From: Isochrysis galbana | Lineage: Eukaryota > Haptophyta > Isochrysidales > Isochrysidaceae | NCBI GenBank assembly: GCA_018136815.1 | Contig: CM030942.1 | Span: 1,055,797-1,119,796 of the forward strand | Reading direction: 5' to 3' | DNA length: 64,000 nucleotides | Shown: piece by piece, positions 22,231 through 32,245 of the stretch | Layout of the letters: each line of letters begins with the position of its first letter | Position numbering within the stretch: the first letter of the stretch is position 1 | Notes under the pieces: model-generated | Seen by the model: the letters and a program-made list of their open reading frames with translations, nothing else | What the model was told of the DNA's origin: nothing | Databases searched by the model: none | Made by a program: the position numbers and the translations under genes

Positions 22231-22981
22231 ATAATAAACCTTTTAATAGTCTCACCGCACACGCGGCCGTGGACCCTCTACTTTCTACTCACGTAGGAAA
22301 CTTTCTACACCCCCACTTCCCCGGCCCTTCTCCCCCCGCCATAAGGCGACTCCCCCCGTGCACTACTAGGGGGATAGGGGTGAAGGGCTTAGATATGGTC
22401 CGGTGGCCCGCGCCCCCCCCGGTGATCTTTCCCCCCTTCCTCCTGTGTCTCCGAGTGGGCGGCGGTCTCAGCCCCGACTTATCCTGTAAACAGGTGCGGG
22501 ACTTACTTATTTTTCGGTGAGCGGAGCTCTCGCTCCGCCCACCCCCTTCTCCGCGCGCTCTCTCTCCTCTCCTGCGGCACGCGCGATGGCGCGCCTGCGG
22601 CAGGCCTGCAGCTGCCTGCTGGCGACCCCTGGAGGCTCATGGAGGCCAGCTCTGGGGGCAGAGGAGGCTGGGACTGGGCCCTGGTCTCCCCTGCCTCTCC
22701 CTCGCTGGCGCTCCTGAGCCTCTGGGGCCCCCAATCTGCACCTGTCTGCCTGTCGACCAGGGGGGGAGGGGGGGTTGGAGCAATGGGCTGGCCACGAGGG
22801 GCCAGGATGGGCGAATGGGGCGAGCCTGTGGGGAAGGGAGTGGGTCAGTAGGGCAGTGGCCTCCTGGCAAGCCATCAGGCGTGCCAGGAGGATGGGTGGT
22901 TCCTCCCTCATGGCAGGGGAGGAGTGGAGAGAGGGGGGGGCTCGTGCCCCCCCATGGGGCAACCAAGTATAAACTTAGTTG
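22231..22981 (-). mobile_element. Full-length 5'-hairpin retroposon (751 bp) with 16-bp duplication
   Basis: The copy is exactly bounded by ACTACTCCTTCATCTA at 22215-22230 and 22982-22997. On minus it starts with the hairpin CAACTAAGTTTATACTTGGT TG flush with the duplication, then CCCCATGGGGGGGCACGAG and a perfect stem CTCCTGGCA...TGCCAGGAG-like structure near 22880. A GC-rich body follows, then the 3' block shared with 655-957, ending GACTATTAAAAGGTTTATTA T. No conserved protein is recognised. Size, duplication length and tail suggest LINE-mobilised retroposition. The Helitron possibility is excluded by the duplication. Confidence 0.85.
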
Positions 22982-23497
22982 ACTACTCCTTCATCTATAT
23001 TTTGTAATCTTTCTTCTAACTTGGACACATGTACATTGCCTTCCCATTGTATCGACGGGTCTGGGGTCCAAAGGGCACCGCATATGCGGATATGTGCTAG
23101 TTACACCTATCAGATCACCATATCCAAAAACCTCGTAATGAATCCTCAATCTTGACTTGGTCAATTTTCATCCTTAGAAGTTAGAATAGCCGTTTGACCG
23201 CCCTATGTTGTGCGGGACGACGCGCGCCCGCGGTTCTGCGCGCGTATCGTGGGCATGGACTGTGTAGTGGCCCCTCGGCCTCGGCGGCTTGGGCTTGCTG
23301 GGGGGCTTCCTGGTGGCCATGATTGCTTGGGGGGGAACAGGGGCACGCCCACGAGGCGGGCACGCGCACGAGGCGAGCGGCAGCGCGGCAGCCTCTAGTA
23401 GTGGCTAGTGGCTAGTGGGACTTACCAAAAGGAGCAAGTGCGCGCGTCAGGGGTAGTTTCCGTGCACTGACTGGTCCGCGTGTGGAACAAGTGAGCC

Positions 23498-24574
23498 ATG
23501 GCGGCGCTGGCGCTGGCGATCGCGGCGCAGACAGCGCTGGTCTGCCCTGCGTCTCAGACGGCGCTACCGAGAGCGCTCGGCTCGGGTGTGGCGCGCACCT
23601 CCTGGCCTCCGCGCGCTCGCACGCCCCTCGCGCGCGAGTACAGCTCGTCAGAGCGCCTGCGCGAGGAGGTGGAGGCGCCGTTTGCAAAGGTTCGACTCTT
23701 CGCTTGGCCGGTCCTGTTTGGCGCAGCGGGGATCGCGACGTACTTCTCGGCAACGGGTCTCCTTGCTTCGGCAGTTGGTGCTCGCCCTCCCTCTGACTCG
23801 GCCGCTCTCGATCTAGGCATCGACCTCGCTGCGATGGCGACTACTGGCTGGCTGTGGCGGCGGGAGCTCTCAGTCCGTGAGGCGAGGCTGCGCCGCATCG
23901 CATTCGGCGCCCGGCTGGCTGCGTTGCGCATCCGGCAATTTGATGGTATAAAGGTTGCCGAGGGCAGACCACCTCAGCTTCAGCTCGGTTCCTTTGCCTC
24001 GCTTTCTGATCTACGCCGGGGTCGTGGTCAGGCTAGGCGGGTGGTCATCATGTGTGCCCCACAGGAAAAGATTTGTGCGAGTGTCGAGGAAGCCACCAAG
24101 CTAGCCAACCAGCTCATCGCCTCGGACTTTCTCATAGTCCCGATCATTACCACCAGCGACGTTGCCGGGCCTCCGCGCCTTGAAGCGCCTTCCCTCCAGC
24201 TCCTGGAGCAGGTAGCATCCGATGTAGCAATGCCGGAAGTGGAGCCATCAGGCAAGAGTGCTGCCTCTCCTCCTCCTCTTTCCGGTGGAGTGAAGACGCA
24301 GCCACCATTGCCGTGGGTCGAGGACATACCGAACTCCTCAGGAAAGTGCCTGTTTGCGCAGGCGCAGTCAGTGGGCATGTGGGCTGAGACGTTGGGCGAT
24401 GAGCTCGATGCTGCCCGGAAGCAAGATCCAAACGCACCATTGCGTGGGTTCACGATCGTTCTCAAGAAGAACGGGCGCATCGGCACGCGCAGACTAGGCA
24501 CACCGAACTGGCCAGATCTAGTGTTCGATGTTCAACAGCGCACGCAGGCCGGCCTCGATGTGGCAAACATTTGA
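23498..24574 (+). CDS. LPA1: LOW PSII ACCUMULATION 1-like plastid protein
   Basis: This intronless frame encodes 358 aa. Residues 1-45 are Ala/Arg/Ser-rich with a hydrophobic start and no acidic residues, as in a plastid leader. Residues 51-130 match the DUF3493/LPA1 core: SERLREEVEAPFAKVRLF, a first membrane segment (about 67-92), a second (105-120), then WRRELSVREARLRRIAFGAR LAALR. The rest (SDLRRGRGQARRVVIMCAP) matches the soluble C-terminal part of cyanobacterial and plant homologues. LPA1-type proteins are thylakoid-membrane factors for assembly of photosystem II, and the algal copy is inferred to do the same. The ATG follows a typical spacer and is the first in frame. The presence of a photosystem-assembly gene supports a photosynthetic host. 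Confidence 0.8.
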   Translation: MAALALAIAAQTALVCPASQTALPRALGSGVARTSWPPRARTPLAREYSSSERLREEVEAPFAKVRLFAWPVLFGAAGIATYFSATGLLASAVGARPPSDSAALDLGIDLAAMATTGWLWRRELSVREARLRRIAFGARLAALRIRQFDGIKVAEGRPPQLQLGSFASLSDLRRGRGQARRVVIMCAPQEKICASVEEATKLANQLIASDFLIVPIITTSDVAGPPRLEAPSLQLLEQVASDVAMPEVEPSGKSAASPPPLSGGVKTQPPLPWVEDIPNSSGKCLFAQAQSVGMWAETLGDELDAARKQDPNAPLRGFTIVLKKNGRIGTRRLGTPNWPDLVFDVQQRTQAGLDVANI

Positions 24575-25026
24575 TCCCTGGAGCCATCGACCATCTCTCA
24601 TTTTCCAGAAGCGCTATCATTGAGCATGTGCTTGCACCGTGCATTTTAATCCTGCGGCGCTAGCATCATGGCTTAACAGGTTTAGCTTTCTAGAGCGAGC
24701 GGGCTACCGCGAGACTCGACGTGCGCTATGGTGCTGGTTCTTCCTTGCACTGCCGCATGCTGCAATCCTCGAGGTCAATCCACGAGGATGAGCGAATGAC
24801 TTACTTGTCTACGAGTAGTGAGTGACTACCATCCGCCGAACAAGGTGCGGAAGAATTTCTCTCCTTGTTTGAATGAGGTGCCCCCTACTGCAGTACTTTT
24901 GGGAGCCTTCGAAGCACGTGCCCACGTGCCCACCCGTCACCTGTCCGCGTGCCCTTGACTTCTTATTCGATTGCCGCTCTTTTGACTTTGCATGTTTGTG
25001 CTGCACTACATGATGGCTATGGGAGC
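24575..25026. other. Intergenic, no gene seen
   Basis: This is unique-looking sequence downstream of the LPA1-like gene, with GC content near neutral. There is no family-like frame and no recognised repeat until the retroposon fragment at 25027. Confidence 0.5.
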
Positions 25027-25155
25027 ATGAGCAATAAATAGACCTTTTAATAGTCTCACCGCACATGCGGCCGTGGACCCTCTGCTTTCTTCTCACGCAG
25101 CAAAAACTTCCTACACCCCCACTCCCCCGGCCCTTCACCCCCCGCCATCAGGCTG
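25027..25155 (-). mobile_element. 3' fragment of hairpin retroposon (long form)
   Basis: The plus strand reads CCTTTTAATAGTCTCACCGC ACATGCGGCCGTGGACCCTC, near-identical to 22239-22275, and continues to CGCCATCAGG. It is 5'-truncated at about 25155. Confidence 0.7.
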
Positions 25156-25255
25156 TCGAGTCGAGCGGAGCCGGAGGGCTCTGGGCCACTCCATCGCGAG
25201 TGGCACCGGCGGTTAGCGCGGCGCCTTGGCCCTCCTCCCCGCCGGGAGTCGGGTG

Positions 25256-26090
25256 AATGAAATTCTGGATGGGGTCGGGCAACCCCATTTGGGTGTCTGG
25301 ACGGGCACATGGGCAAACGTAGTGAAACACGCGCAAGACCTAATAAGGGCAGCGGACCAGGAAACCGCTGCCGCCCAAACACGAGACCCCACGACCAACA
25401 CGCCATTGAACACGGAAATCCCAATCCCCGTGATTCATAAAAAAAAACTTCTTAATATCCTCGCCGCGCGCGCGACTCTGCATCTTAACTATGCAGCCAC
25501 GCCCGCTGCCTTCGCTCCCCCTCCACCTGCCTTGCGGCCCGTCCCTCGTGCGCTACCTAGGGGCTGGGTGTGTGGGGTCTCCTGCAGCAGGCGGCGTGTT
25601 CCGGTCCCCGATAGGTTTTTCTCCACTTCCTCCTGTGCCATCGGGCTACCGGTTTAAGCGTTGTCCGTCCCCGTGATTCATATAAACCAAGAAGGAGAAT
25701 ACTTCGCAAAGGAGGGGGGCAAATGGTACGAAGTCGAACTCTCATACTTGGGCACGCCCATCCTCGGCGACCACACGATAGCGGCACCCACCGACCTAGA
25801 CCCGACTCCCCCCGCAAAATGGGGGAAGGCTTCAAATCAAACAAAAGGACAGAATACCCGCTGCCGGACGAATACACCCTAGACGGTCAAACAACGCTCG
25901 ACGCGACTGAAGTCGCACACCTAACGAGAGCCCTACAAACGGCCTGCCATAAACGCCGGCGACTCACGCACGGGCCCCGACAACTGGGCAACGAGACTAC
26001 CAATAACGGACGAGGTATGGGCGCATCTAGCCCAGATTTACACCTCGCCCATGGTGACAACGAGGGACGTGCGGACCCACGCAGAGTTCC
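25256..26090 (+). pseudogene. LINE ORF2 middle fragment, interrupted by a retroposon
   Basis: Peptide blocks match the 4952-7843 LINE ORF2: WANVVKHAQDLIRAAD (vs WDTIVKHAKETLAAVD), VELSYLGTPILGD (vs AELSYLGTPIIGK), YPLPDEYTLDGQTTLD and YTSPMVTTRDV. Several frame changes exist. The frame is interrupted between ...PIPVIH and INQEGEYF by the insertion at 25440-25667. Both ends of the LINE fragment are missing. Confidence 0.75.
25440..25667 (-). mobile_element. Short retroposon (228 bp) nested in LINE relic
   Basis: The copy is bounded by TCCCCGTGATTCATA at 25425-25439 and 25668-25682 (15 bases). On minus it ends GGCGAGGATATTAAGAAG then nine T. It shares order and blocks with 9384, 14408 and 31985, and its middle is homologous to the long-form family (AGTCGCC/CACGAGGGGA region). 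It is therefore a 5'-truncated member. Confidence 0.85.
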
Positions 26091-26986
26091 GCCATTTCTG
26101 GTCCGCGAGCAGACGGTGGAGAAGGAGAGAAATGAAGAAGGGAGTCGGGCAGCAGGCCCGGGGCCTCTCCACAACGAGACGGCTGACTTGGGGCGACCGA
26201 GGCGACCGAGAGGCGTTCGAGCGAGGCATGGTAGAGCTCGTAGGCGGCCTCAGAGTCCGATGGTAAGGGTGGTGGTGCCTCTAGGCACGCGCTAGAAGAG
26301 GGGAGGAATCCTTCCAGAGGATTATCCTCACCCTGGTGAGACTCGGGCTTGGACCTGTCCCCCATGGGTTCCGGCGGCGAAGGCGGAGATGATGGTGGGG
26401 GGACCGCGGAGAGATCAGGAGGAGAGGAAAGTGAGGGCATCACCTCCCACTGCGAGGGTGGTGGTGGATGTCCGTCCGGAGAGGAGAAAGGGGGCAAGGC
26501 AGGCATGATGCCCGACTCTGCAGAAGTGGGGGAGACCCCCATTGAGACGTCCAGCGCGGGACGCACCGGATGAGATTCTACACCTGACGAATTGGTATGG
26601 CCCATAGGGCCTGAGGGCAACGAGGAAGGTGGCAAGCCGGCGGCAGGCGCGGCTGAGGAGACGGCTTCGGAGACGATGACGGGCTGAAGCCCGTCAGCAG
26701 AGGAAGGCGGGCAGGCGGGCTTGGGCGAGGGCGAGGACGGCGGCGAGAGCGACATCGAGCGAGTGGCGAGAGGCGAGGGTGAGTGAGAGTGAGAGGAGGG
26801 CTGTGATGGCAGGGGCTGGTGAGGAGAGGCGAGACTGTAGGGTCTGAGTGTTACGAGAGCGAGAGCGACGAGAGCGAGAGCGACGGATGACGACTGACGA
26901 CGGGACGACGGACAGAGACACCCTGGAAAACACCCCGACTCTCGCCCCACGACTTTCTCACATAACTCGACTGAAATCAAACCCAA
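26027..26986 (-). CDS. Possible Pro/Ser-rich ORF, unknown
   Basis: An open frame of up to 319 aa; an internal Met at about 26756 starts MSLSPPSSPSPKPACPPSS. The sequence is Pro/Ser-rich with a slightly more normal block, SEAAYELYHASLERLSV. Its 3' part runs antisense into the LINE relic, so it may be part of another retroelement or chance. No family is recognised. Confidence 0.25.
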   Translation of the reverse strand: MGLISVELCEKVVGRESGCFPGCLCPSSRRQSSSVALALVALALVTLRPYSLASPHQPLPSQPSSHSHSPSPLATRSMSLSPPSSPSPKPACPPSSADGLQPVIVSEAVSSAAPAAGLPPSSLPSGPMGHTNSSGVESHPVRPALDVSMGVSPTSAESGIMPALPPFSSPDGHPPPPSQWEVMPSLSSPPDLSAVPPPSSPPSPPEPMGDRSKPESHQGEDNPLEGFLPSSSACLEAPPPLPSDSEAAYELYHASLERLSVASVAPSQPSRCGEAPGLLPDSLLHFSPSPPSARGPEMAELCVGPHVPRCHHGRGVNLG

Positions 26987-27265
26987 ACACTCCGATCCGA
27001 CAACGACGGACGACGATCAAAGGGCGATCTGTCGGCGATCTTGTCTGGAACGGGAATCGCACCATAACGGAAACGAGGGGCAATCTTGCTACGCAGGATT
27101 CCAAGAGACTTACCGAATAAGACGAAAGGAGTGCGATGTGCCTAAGGGGGAGATATGAAGAGGTCGCAAATTAAACCTGATTGCCCCCAGAAGCAGATAA
27201 AGAAACGCAGGGGAGATAGCAAATTAAACCTATTCGCGAGGCGCCTGGGAGGAAGAAAGGTGGGG

Positions 27266-27617
27266 AAACTTCCCTTCTCTTTCGAGAGAAAGAGAGAGGG
27301 CGCTCCACAACCCACGATCCCATGCATCCAAGCGAAGCTTTTGACCGAGAACCAGAGAAAGCAAAGAAGTATAACGATAGATACCGAACGGCGAAGAGAA
27401 GAGAGAAGAGCGAAGCCTAACGAGTGTCGATTCGCGAATGCGACAACTTTCCTTCTCTTCGAGAGAAGGAGAGAGGGCGCTCCACAACCGTAGATCCTAG
27501 GCGTCTACACGCGAAGTTTTTGACCGAGAACGAGAACGAGAGAACTATAACGATAAATACCGAACGAAGAGAAGAGAGAAGCCTAACGAGCGTCGATTCG
27601 CGAATGCGAATGCGACA
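27266..27617 (+). repeat. Two-unit tandem duplication (about 175-180 bp units)
   Basis: Units 27266-27444 and 27445-27617 share AACTTYCCTTCTCTTTCGAG-like starts, GAGAGGGCGCTCCACAACC, TTTTGACCGAGAA, TATAACGAT, and the end GTCGATTCGCGAATGCGAC. Divergence is roughly 15-20 percent with small indels. No coding potential is apparent. Confidence 0.8.
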
Positions 27618-27924
27618 GGAGGGTGGATATTGGATGATATTGGAGGTAGAGGTCGCTCGCTGCCAGCAGGCCTCTTGCAGGAGGCAGAAGGATGTTTTCC
27701 TCGGGTTTCAGGTTTCACGCAGCTTCACTCGGTAGTGGAGCAAGTGAGACCCCCGGAGTGAACCCCCCGCAAAAAATTCTAGAATCAGAACCTTTCATTA
27801 TAGAGTAGAGTAGTAGAGTAGAGTAAAGTACAGTAGCCGTACTCCTACAAGAGTGAGCGGGATGCAGACGAGGCGGAGAGATACCGGAGGGGGGGAAGGG
27901 GGGAGCAACGAGCGTCGGTCGCTG

Positions 27925-28085
27925 CCCCCCCCCCTCCCCCCTCCCCCCCTCTCCCCCCCCCTTCCCCCCCTCTCGGTCCCCCCCCCCCCCCCCCCCCCCC
28001 CTTCTCTCCCCCTCCCCCTGCCTGTCCCCCTCCTCTCCTCCGCCCCCGCCCGCTCTCTCCCTCTCCCTCTTCTCCTCTCTCTCTT
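27925..28085. repeat. Poly-C rich pyrimidine tract
   Basis: Near-continuous C runs (up to 22) and CT stretches lie upstream of the RNase kappa gene. They generate spurious proline-rich frames. Confidence 0.8.
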
Positions 28086-28582
28086 CTCCTCCTCTCCCAT
28101 CGTCGTCGCCGGAGCTCCGAACTTTCGTCGCCGCTCTATCTGTTTCTTCCCTCCTCTTAGCCGAACAATATCTTACCTAAAGGTCATCTGCGCTTGTCCG
28201 CGCGCCCCAAACGCCGCTCTCTCTCCCCCCCCCGCCCTCTTATCTTCTTATCTTTCTCTTTCTCTCCTCCTCCCTGCTCTCTCGCCTGCGGGCCCCCGAC
28301 TCGCGCTGGCGGTGAGAGGATGCCGAGGAGGGGCAGAGGGGGCTGGGGGGGAAAGAACGACGGAGCCCGCCCTGGGCGACGGGGGGCCAGGCGAGGACGA
28401 TGCCAGAGGGCAGGGGGGTTCAGAGGGTCGGCGTATGCGCGCTCGCCCGCCCGCTCGAGCCGCCTTTGCCCTGGATGCCTGAGAGGGAGAGAGCAGTGCC
28501 ACGTGGCGCCTGTCGCTTGCTCACTGCTCTGCACCCTCCTCTCTGTCCTCGCGCAGGCTGCAGAAGGAGGGGGGAAGGCGCC

Positions 28583-29101
28583 ATGCCGAGCGCGTTTGAC
28601 ACATGCTGCACATATTTCTGCACAGGCCTTTCCATCTTCGGCACTGCGGGGCTGGTGAGTTGTGGCGACACTTGCTTGGTCTCTTTGGGCGCTTCATTTC
28701 TCTCTCTCTCTCTCTCTCTCTCCACCCCCCCACCCACCCTCTCCATGTCTGCGATACGCGCTGTTACGACCACAGTTATCACTATGTGGGCTCTTGCACA
28801 GTGTGTACATGGCTTGCTGAATGCGCCTCTCACGGGCCTAATCAACCACGTCACTGCATCAGCCTCATCTTCCCTCTCCCCTTCGCGTGTTCACGCGTAG
28901 GTTTTCATGGGGTACATCCTGAGCTCCGGGAATAACTGGTTCCTTGGGGTTTCCGACGAGGGCGCGTCGGCTGCGGCGACCGCATGCTACTTGTCGGCGG
29001 GAATCTACCTCCTATATCTCATTTTCTGCGGAATGAAGGTTGTGTCGTGGAACAGTAAGACGGGGGATGCTCAAGAGCTCCTTGACACGGATGCGGTTTA
29101 G
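28583..29101 (+). CDS. RNASEK: Ribonuclease kappa / V-ATPase-associated RNASEK family
   Basis: Exon 1 is 28583-28654 and exon 2 is 28901-29101, joined in phase 0 across a GT-AG intron (GTGAGT...GCGTAG) that contains a CT microsatellite. The 90-aa product has the family layout: short Cys-containing N-terminus, TM1 (CTGLSIFGTAGLVFMGYIL) spanning the splice, a lumenal loop (SGNNWFLGVSDEGASA), TM2 (CYLSAGIYLLYLIFCGMKVV) and a short tail. In animals RNASEK is a small subunit associated with the V-ATPase proton channel and is needed for endosomal acidification. Length (about 95 aa in the family) and hydropathy agree; sequence similarity is moderate. Confidence 0.75.
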
Positions 29102-30238
29102 ACAAATGCAGCATTTCAACTGTATCCATTGGTGGTGTTTCGGCAAGATGGACGCGGTGGCCTGTCTCGACAGCCTCCTCGCTTCGAATATGGTGCAACT
29201 TCCCGAGAACAGTAGGCGTGTGGTCACCATTGCTCGCAGCAATGACACAGATGAGGCCGAAGGTAGGACCAGCTCCTATGGGTTGCAACGAGGCGTCGCG
29301 ATTCGTCAGGGTCAACGCCAGCAGCTCGAGCTGAGTTCGTGCTTCCTCTGGTTCAACGCCAGCAGCTAGAAAGCAGCCCTGGATGCAGTGCTACACGACC
29401 GTTGCGGCCCCATGCGCAGTGAACGCTGGCGCGCTGCGGCATCAACGGTCGAGCTGTGCAAGTGTTTGCGATACCTCCTCCTCACCCACCCACTACGTGT
29501 GAGTTTATGGAAATCGATATGTGTACGTTTGTCTGGTCAAAGGAGGCCTGAAACCCTTCAGCATAGCGCAGAAATGGCAGTGGATTGAGGTGGACATTTG
29601 CGATGATGTTGGGGGCACGCTTTTGCGGTGGGCCCCACAACATCTTGGGTCTCGGCTTCGCTTTGTTGTTGCGTGTGTGCTTTTGCCTGTGTGCTCGTGC
29701 TCTCCATTTATGATGTGTGTACGTGTGCGTGTTACGCTGGCTATTCTGCTATTCACACCCACTATCGTTAAACTGATAGCATCATGAAGAGCGCGGCCCT
29801 TTCCTCCTCTCCCTCTCCCGCCGCGCCTGAGACCGAAGCAAAGCTCAAGTTCTTCGTTCGTCGGGTTCGTTTTTCTTTTCCTCAGACCCCCCTTCCTATG
29901 TGTCATGGTTTTCTTGTTCTGTCCTTTTCGTGATCTGCGCCGGTCCTGTTGCCCCTGTCATGTCTACCCCTGCCGTCACTCAGCAGTTATTCGCGCCAGA
30001 GCACGAGCACTCGGGAGAGGTCCAAGCTGGGCTTGACACCGCCCTCCCTCGTGCCTCATCCTGTCCAGGTTCCACCCGCGCTCAGCTCCCCCCATCTCTC
30101 ATGTCTCCATCAAGTCATACATGCGTCCATTCCCACCCTTTGCACTCACACACCACACCACACTCGCACTTTCCTCCACCTCCACATAATATGTAATATG
30201 GTAATATGGTACATGGATGTTACATGGTAGCGAGTAGG
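29102..30238. other. Intergenic, with a LINE 5' end
   Basis: No host gene is recognised. A short local repeat (GTCAACGCCAGCAGCT) occurs twice near 29310-29367. At 29761-29778 a hairpin CTATCGTTAAACTGATAG is followed by ATG AAG AGC GCG GCC, a diverged LINE ORF1 start that soon stops. Confidence 0.5.
29761..29930 (+). mobile_element. LINE ORF1 5' end with CTATC-type hairpin
   Basis: The hairpin CTATC-GTTAAACT-GATAG precedes ATG at 29783. The peptide starts MKSAALSSSPSPAAPETEAK, diverged from MERA-type starts. It is truncated. Confidence 0.5.
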
Positions 30239-30246
30239 TAGCGGAG

Positions 30247-30932
30247 TAGGGGTAGGGCCTGGCAAGAGTTGCTCGCTAGGACCCCCAAAGTTGCTCGCAA
30301 AAGTTGCTCAACATGGGTCAAAAGAGACGCTAAGTTGCTCGCCAAGTTGCTTGAAGTTGATCGAAGTTGCTCGCTCATTGCGCCATTGCGCCCTTGGGTC
30401 CCCTCGCTGTCGCAATGCGCTAGCTAGCGGGTACGCCAGTGCGCGGCGGTTGTCGGCGTGGCCGTCGGTCGTCATTATGTATTTTGTCATTGTCCAACTA
30501 AGCTTATACTTAGTTCGCCCATGGGGGGCACGAGCCCCGCCCCTCTCTCCACTCCTCCGGGAGTCCGGGAGGAACCACCCATCAATCACCCATCATCCTC
30601 TTGGCATGCTCTATCTATGACTTGCCAGGAGCAGACGCCTGCTGACTCACTCTCCCCCACACAGGCTCGCCTGGATCGCTCGTCCTCATGGCTCCTGGCC
30701 CGTCGTGGCCGTCGTGGCCAGCTCACTACTCCAAGCAACCGCAGCCAGAAATTCCCTCCGAAATTGCTCATTAGGTGCTCTGCTCTAGGGGTAAAATTGC
30801 TCGTTAGTTGCTCGATGTTGCTGCTCAATGTTGCTTGTAGCCCCTGAAGTTGCTCGTGAGTTGCTCGCACGTCGCACGCTCAAACACCCCAAAGTTGCTC
30901 GAAAAGTTGCCGGCAACTCTTGTCAGGCCCTA
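30247..30932. mobile_element. hAT-like MITE with 8-bp duplication
   Basis: The inverted ends are TAGGG(GTAGGG)CCTGGCAAG at left and CTTGTCAGGCCCTA at right, flanked by the 8-base duplication TAGCGGAG (30239-30246 and 30933-30940). Subterminal AGTTGCTCG repeats cluster near both ends (30264-30380 and 30768-30905), typical of hAT transposase binding sites. There is no transposase inside, so it is non-autonomous. A hairpin retroposon fragment (30495-30765) has inserted into it. Confidence 0.75.
30495..30765 (+). mobile_element. 5' part of a hairpin retroposon inside the hAT-like MITE
   Basis: The hairpin CAACTAAGCTTATACTTAGT T (30495-30515) is followed by CGCCCATGGGGGGCACGAGC and the pair CTCTTGGCA/TGCCAGGAG. 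It ends at about 30765 after a GGCTCGCCTGGATCGC block shared with 21653-21670. Confidence 0.7.
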
Positions 30933-30940
30933 TAGCGGAG

Positions 30941-31954
30941 GTGACCTCTCGACCTCTCCTCAGAGGCTGCAACCTCAAGTTTGATTTTTTTTTGGCAATT
31001 GCCCTCATGTGGAGGGGCTCGCGGCGCAGGAAGAGCGCGGCCTCACGTCGGCCTCCAGCGAGGCCTTCACCAAGCTCTTCTCGGCGCGCTTCCTGCCGAG
31101 TTGCACGTTCTTCGCAACCTCTACACGGCACCGCCTCACCCTACCTACCCCCTCCACCACCGCACCACCGCACGGCACGCGGTCCTTGCGGTACCACTAC
31201 ACGGACATACTCTCACACACGCATACCCAAGAAGTCCACCACATCCGATTGAACATCACCACTACGCTTCACTCCACATCTCCTCCACACCCACCGCTGC
31301 CGCCGCCCGCGCGCATCGCGTTGAAGTCGGCCGTGTGTGGCGCCGGCCCCTGGGCATCGGGCCGGATCGAATCGAGGCATTCCGCATTCCTGCGGTGCGA
31401 GGGGCGCCAGGAAGAGTTAATACGAGTGTATGCGACCCTTAAGAACCAGCTTGCGACCTACTAGTGACCCCCCACCCTGTTCGCGAGAGCTCTGGGTTCT
31501 GCATGGCGCATGGCCACCACCTCCAGCCTCAGAGCCTCCAGGCCAGCTTCTTCGGCCGATCACGCGCGATCGGACGTCGCGGAAGCTCCGCGTTTCTAAT
31601 AGTAATAGTAATAGTGATGCGCCACACATCTACCACTCTGATTCCCACTCGTGAGCGCCCGCCTCAATCTCCCCAAATAGACCGCCACGCGCGGGGCAAG
31701 GCAGAGCGGGGGGTCACTCACTGACCTCATCATTGCCTTTCGTGGGGTGAGAGGGGGTTGTTCAGGAGGGGGGATGCGGCTGGCGGGGCAGGTAGGAGGG
31801 GACCCTGCGGAATCCTTGGACACCCATGGGAGGTGGGAAATAGTGGGGTTGAAAAGACTGAGTGACCGGGCTAGCAGGGGGGTTGAGCGGTTCCCTCCCC
31901 GCAGGGGAGAGAGAGGGAGCGTGCAGCGTGCCCTCCCCGCTTCCCCATGGCGAA
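30941..31954. other. No recognised gene
   Basis: Several plus-strand frames (for example 31009-31464) are open. One end, RCEGRQEELIRVYATLKNQL, looks protein-like, but no family or gene structure can be supported. A (TAATAG)n run lies at 31597-31614. The right end holds a retroposon hairpin on minus. Confidence 0.4.
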
Positions 31955-31973
31955 CCAACTACAAAGTTAGTTG
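31955..31973 (-). mobile_element. Retroposon/LINE 5' hairpin
   Basis: On minus, CAACTAACTTTGTAGTTGG is followed by TTCGCCATGGGGAAGCGGGG, the same hairpin-ATG spacing as other copies. The body to its left is not clearly aligned to the family. Confidence 0.5.
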
Positions 31974-31984
31974 CAAGTGGAAGG

Positions 31985-32185
31985 CGGGAACTAGTTGACC
32001 ACCAGGGACTGGAACACGCCGCTTGCCCCTACCAACCCACATCCCTGACCCCTACGTAGCACGTAGAGCACAAGGGGAGTGGCCACAAGGCAGGAAGGAT
32101 GAGGGAGTGAGGATGGGAGCGGGCGTGGCTGCAACTTAAGCACCCTAGGGCCGCGCGCGAGGCGAGAATATTATGATTGTTTTCA
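31985..32185 (+). mobile_element. 5'-truncated hairpin-retroposon copy (short form)
   Basis: Plus-strand blocks are GGAACACGCCGC, AGAGCACAAGGGGAGTGGCC, GCGGGCGTGGCTGCA and GCGCGAGGCGAGAATATTAT, in the family order, with a T-rich end near 32180. Confidence 0.65.
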
Positions 32186-32245
32186 ATTCAAGACCGAAGT
32201 CCTTTCGATCCACCGCACAATCATTCATGGTTGAGCAAGTGATCC

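Noticed and set aside
22507-22962. 151-codon ORF inside the hairpin retroposon
   Set aside because: Frame is not preserved in the copies at 52439 and 60917; GC-rich body gives open frames by chance.
22231-22981. Hairpin near one end read as a Helitron 3' terminus
   Set aside because: Helitrons make no target duplication and end CTRR; these copies have exact 15-17-bp duplications and 5' truncations, which fit retroposition.
31009-31464. Plus frame ending RCEGRQEELIRVYATLKNQL
   Set aside because: No recognisable family, start or splice pattern; His/Thr/Pro-rich middle looks non-coding.
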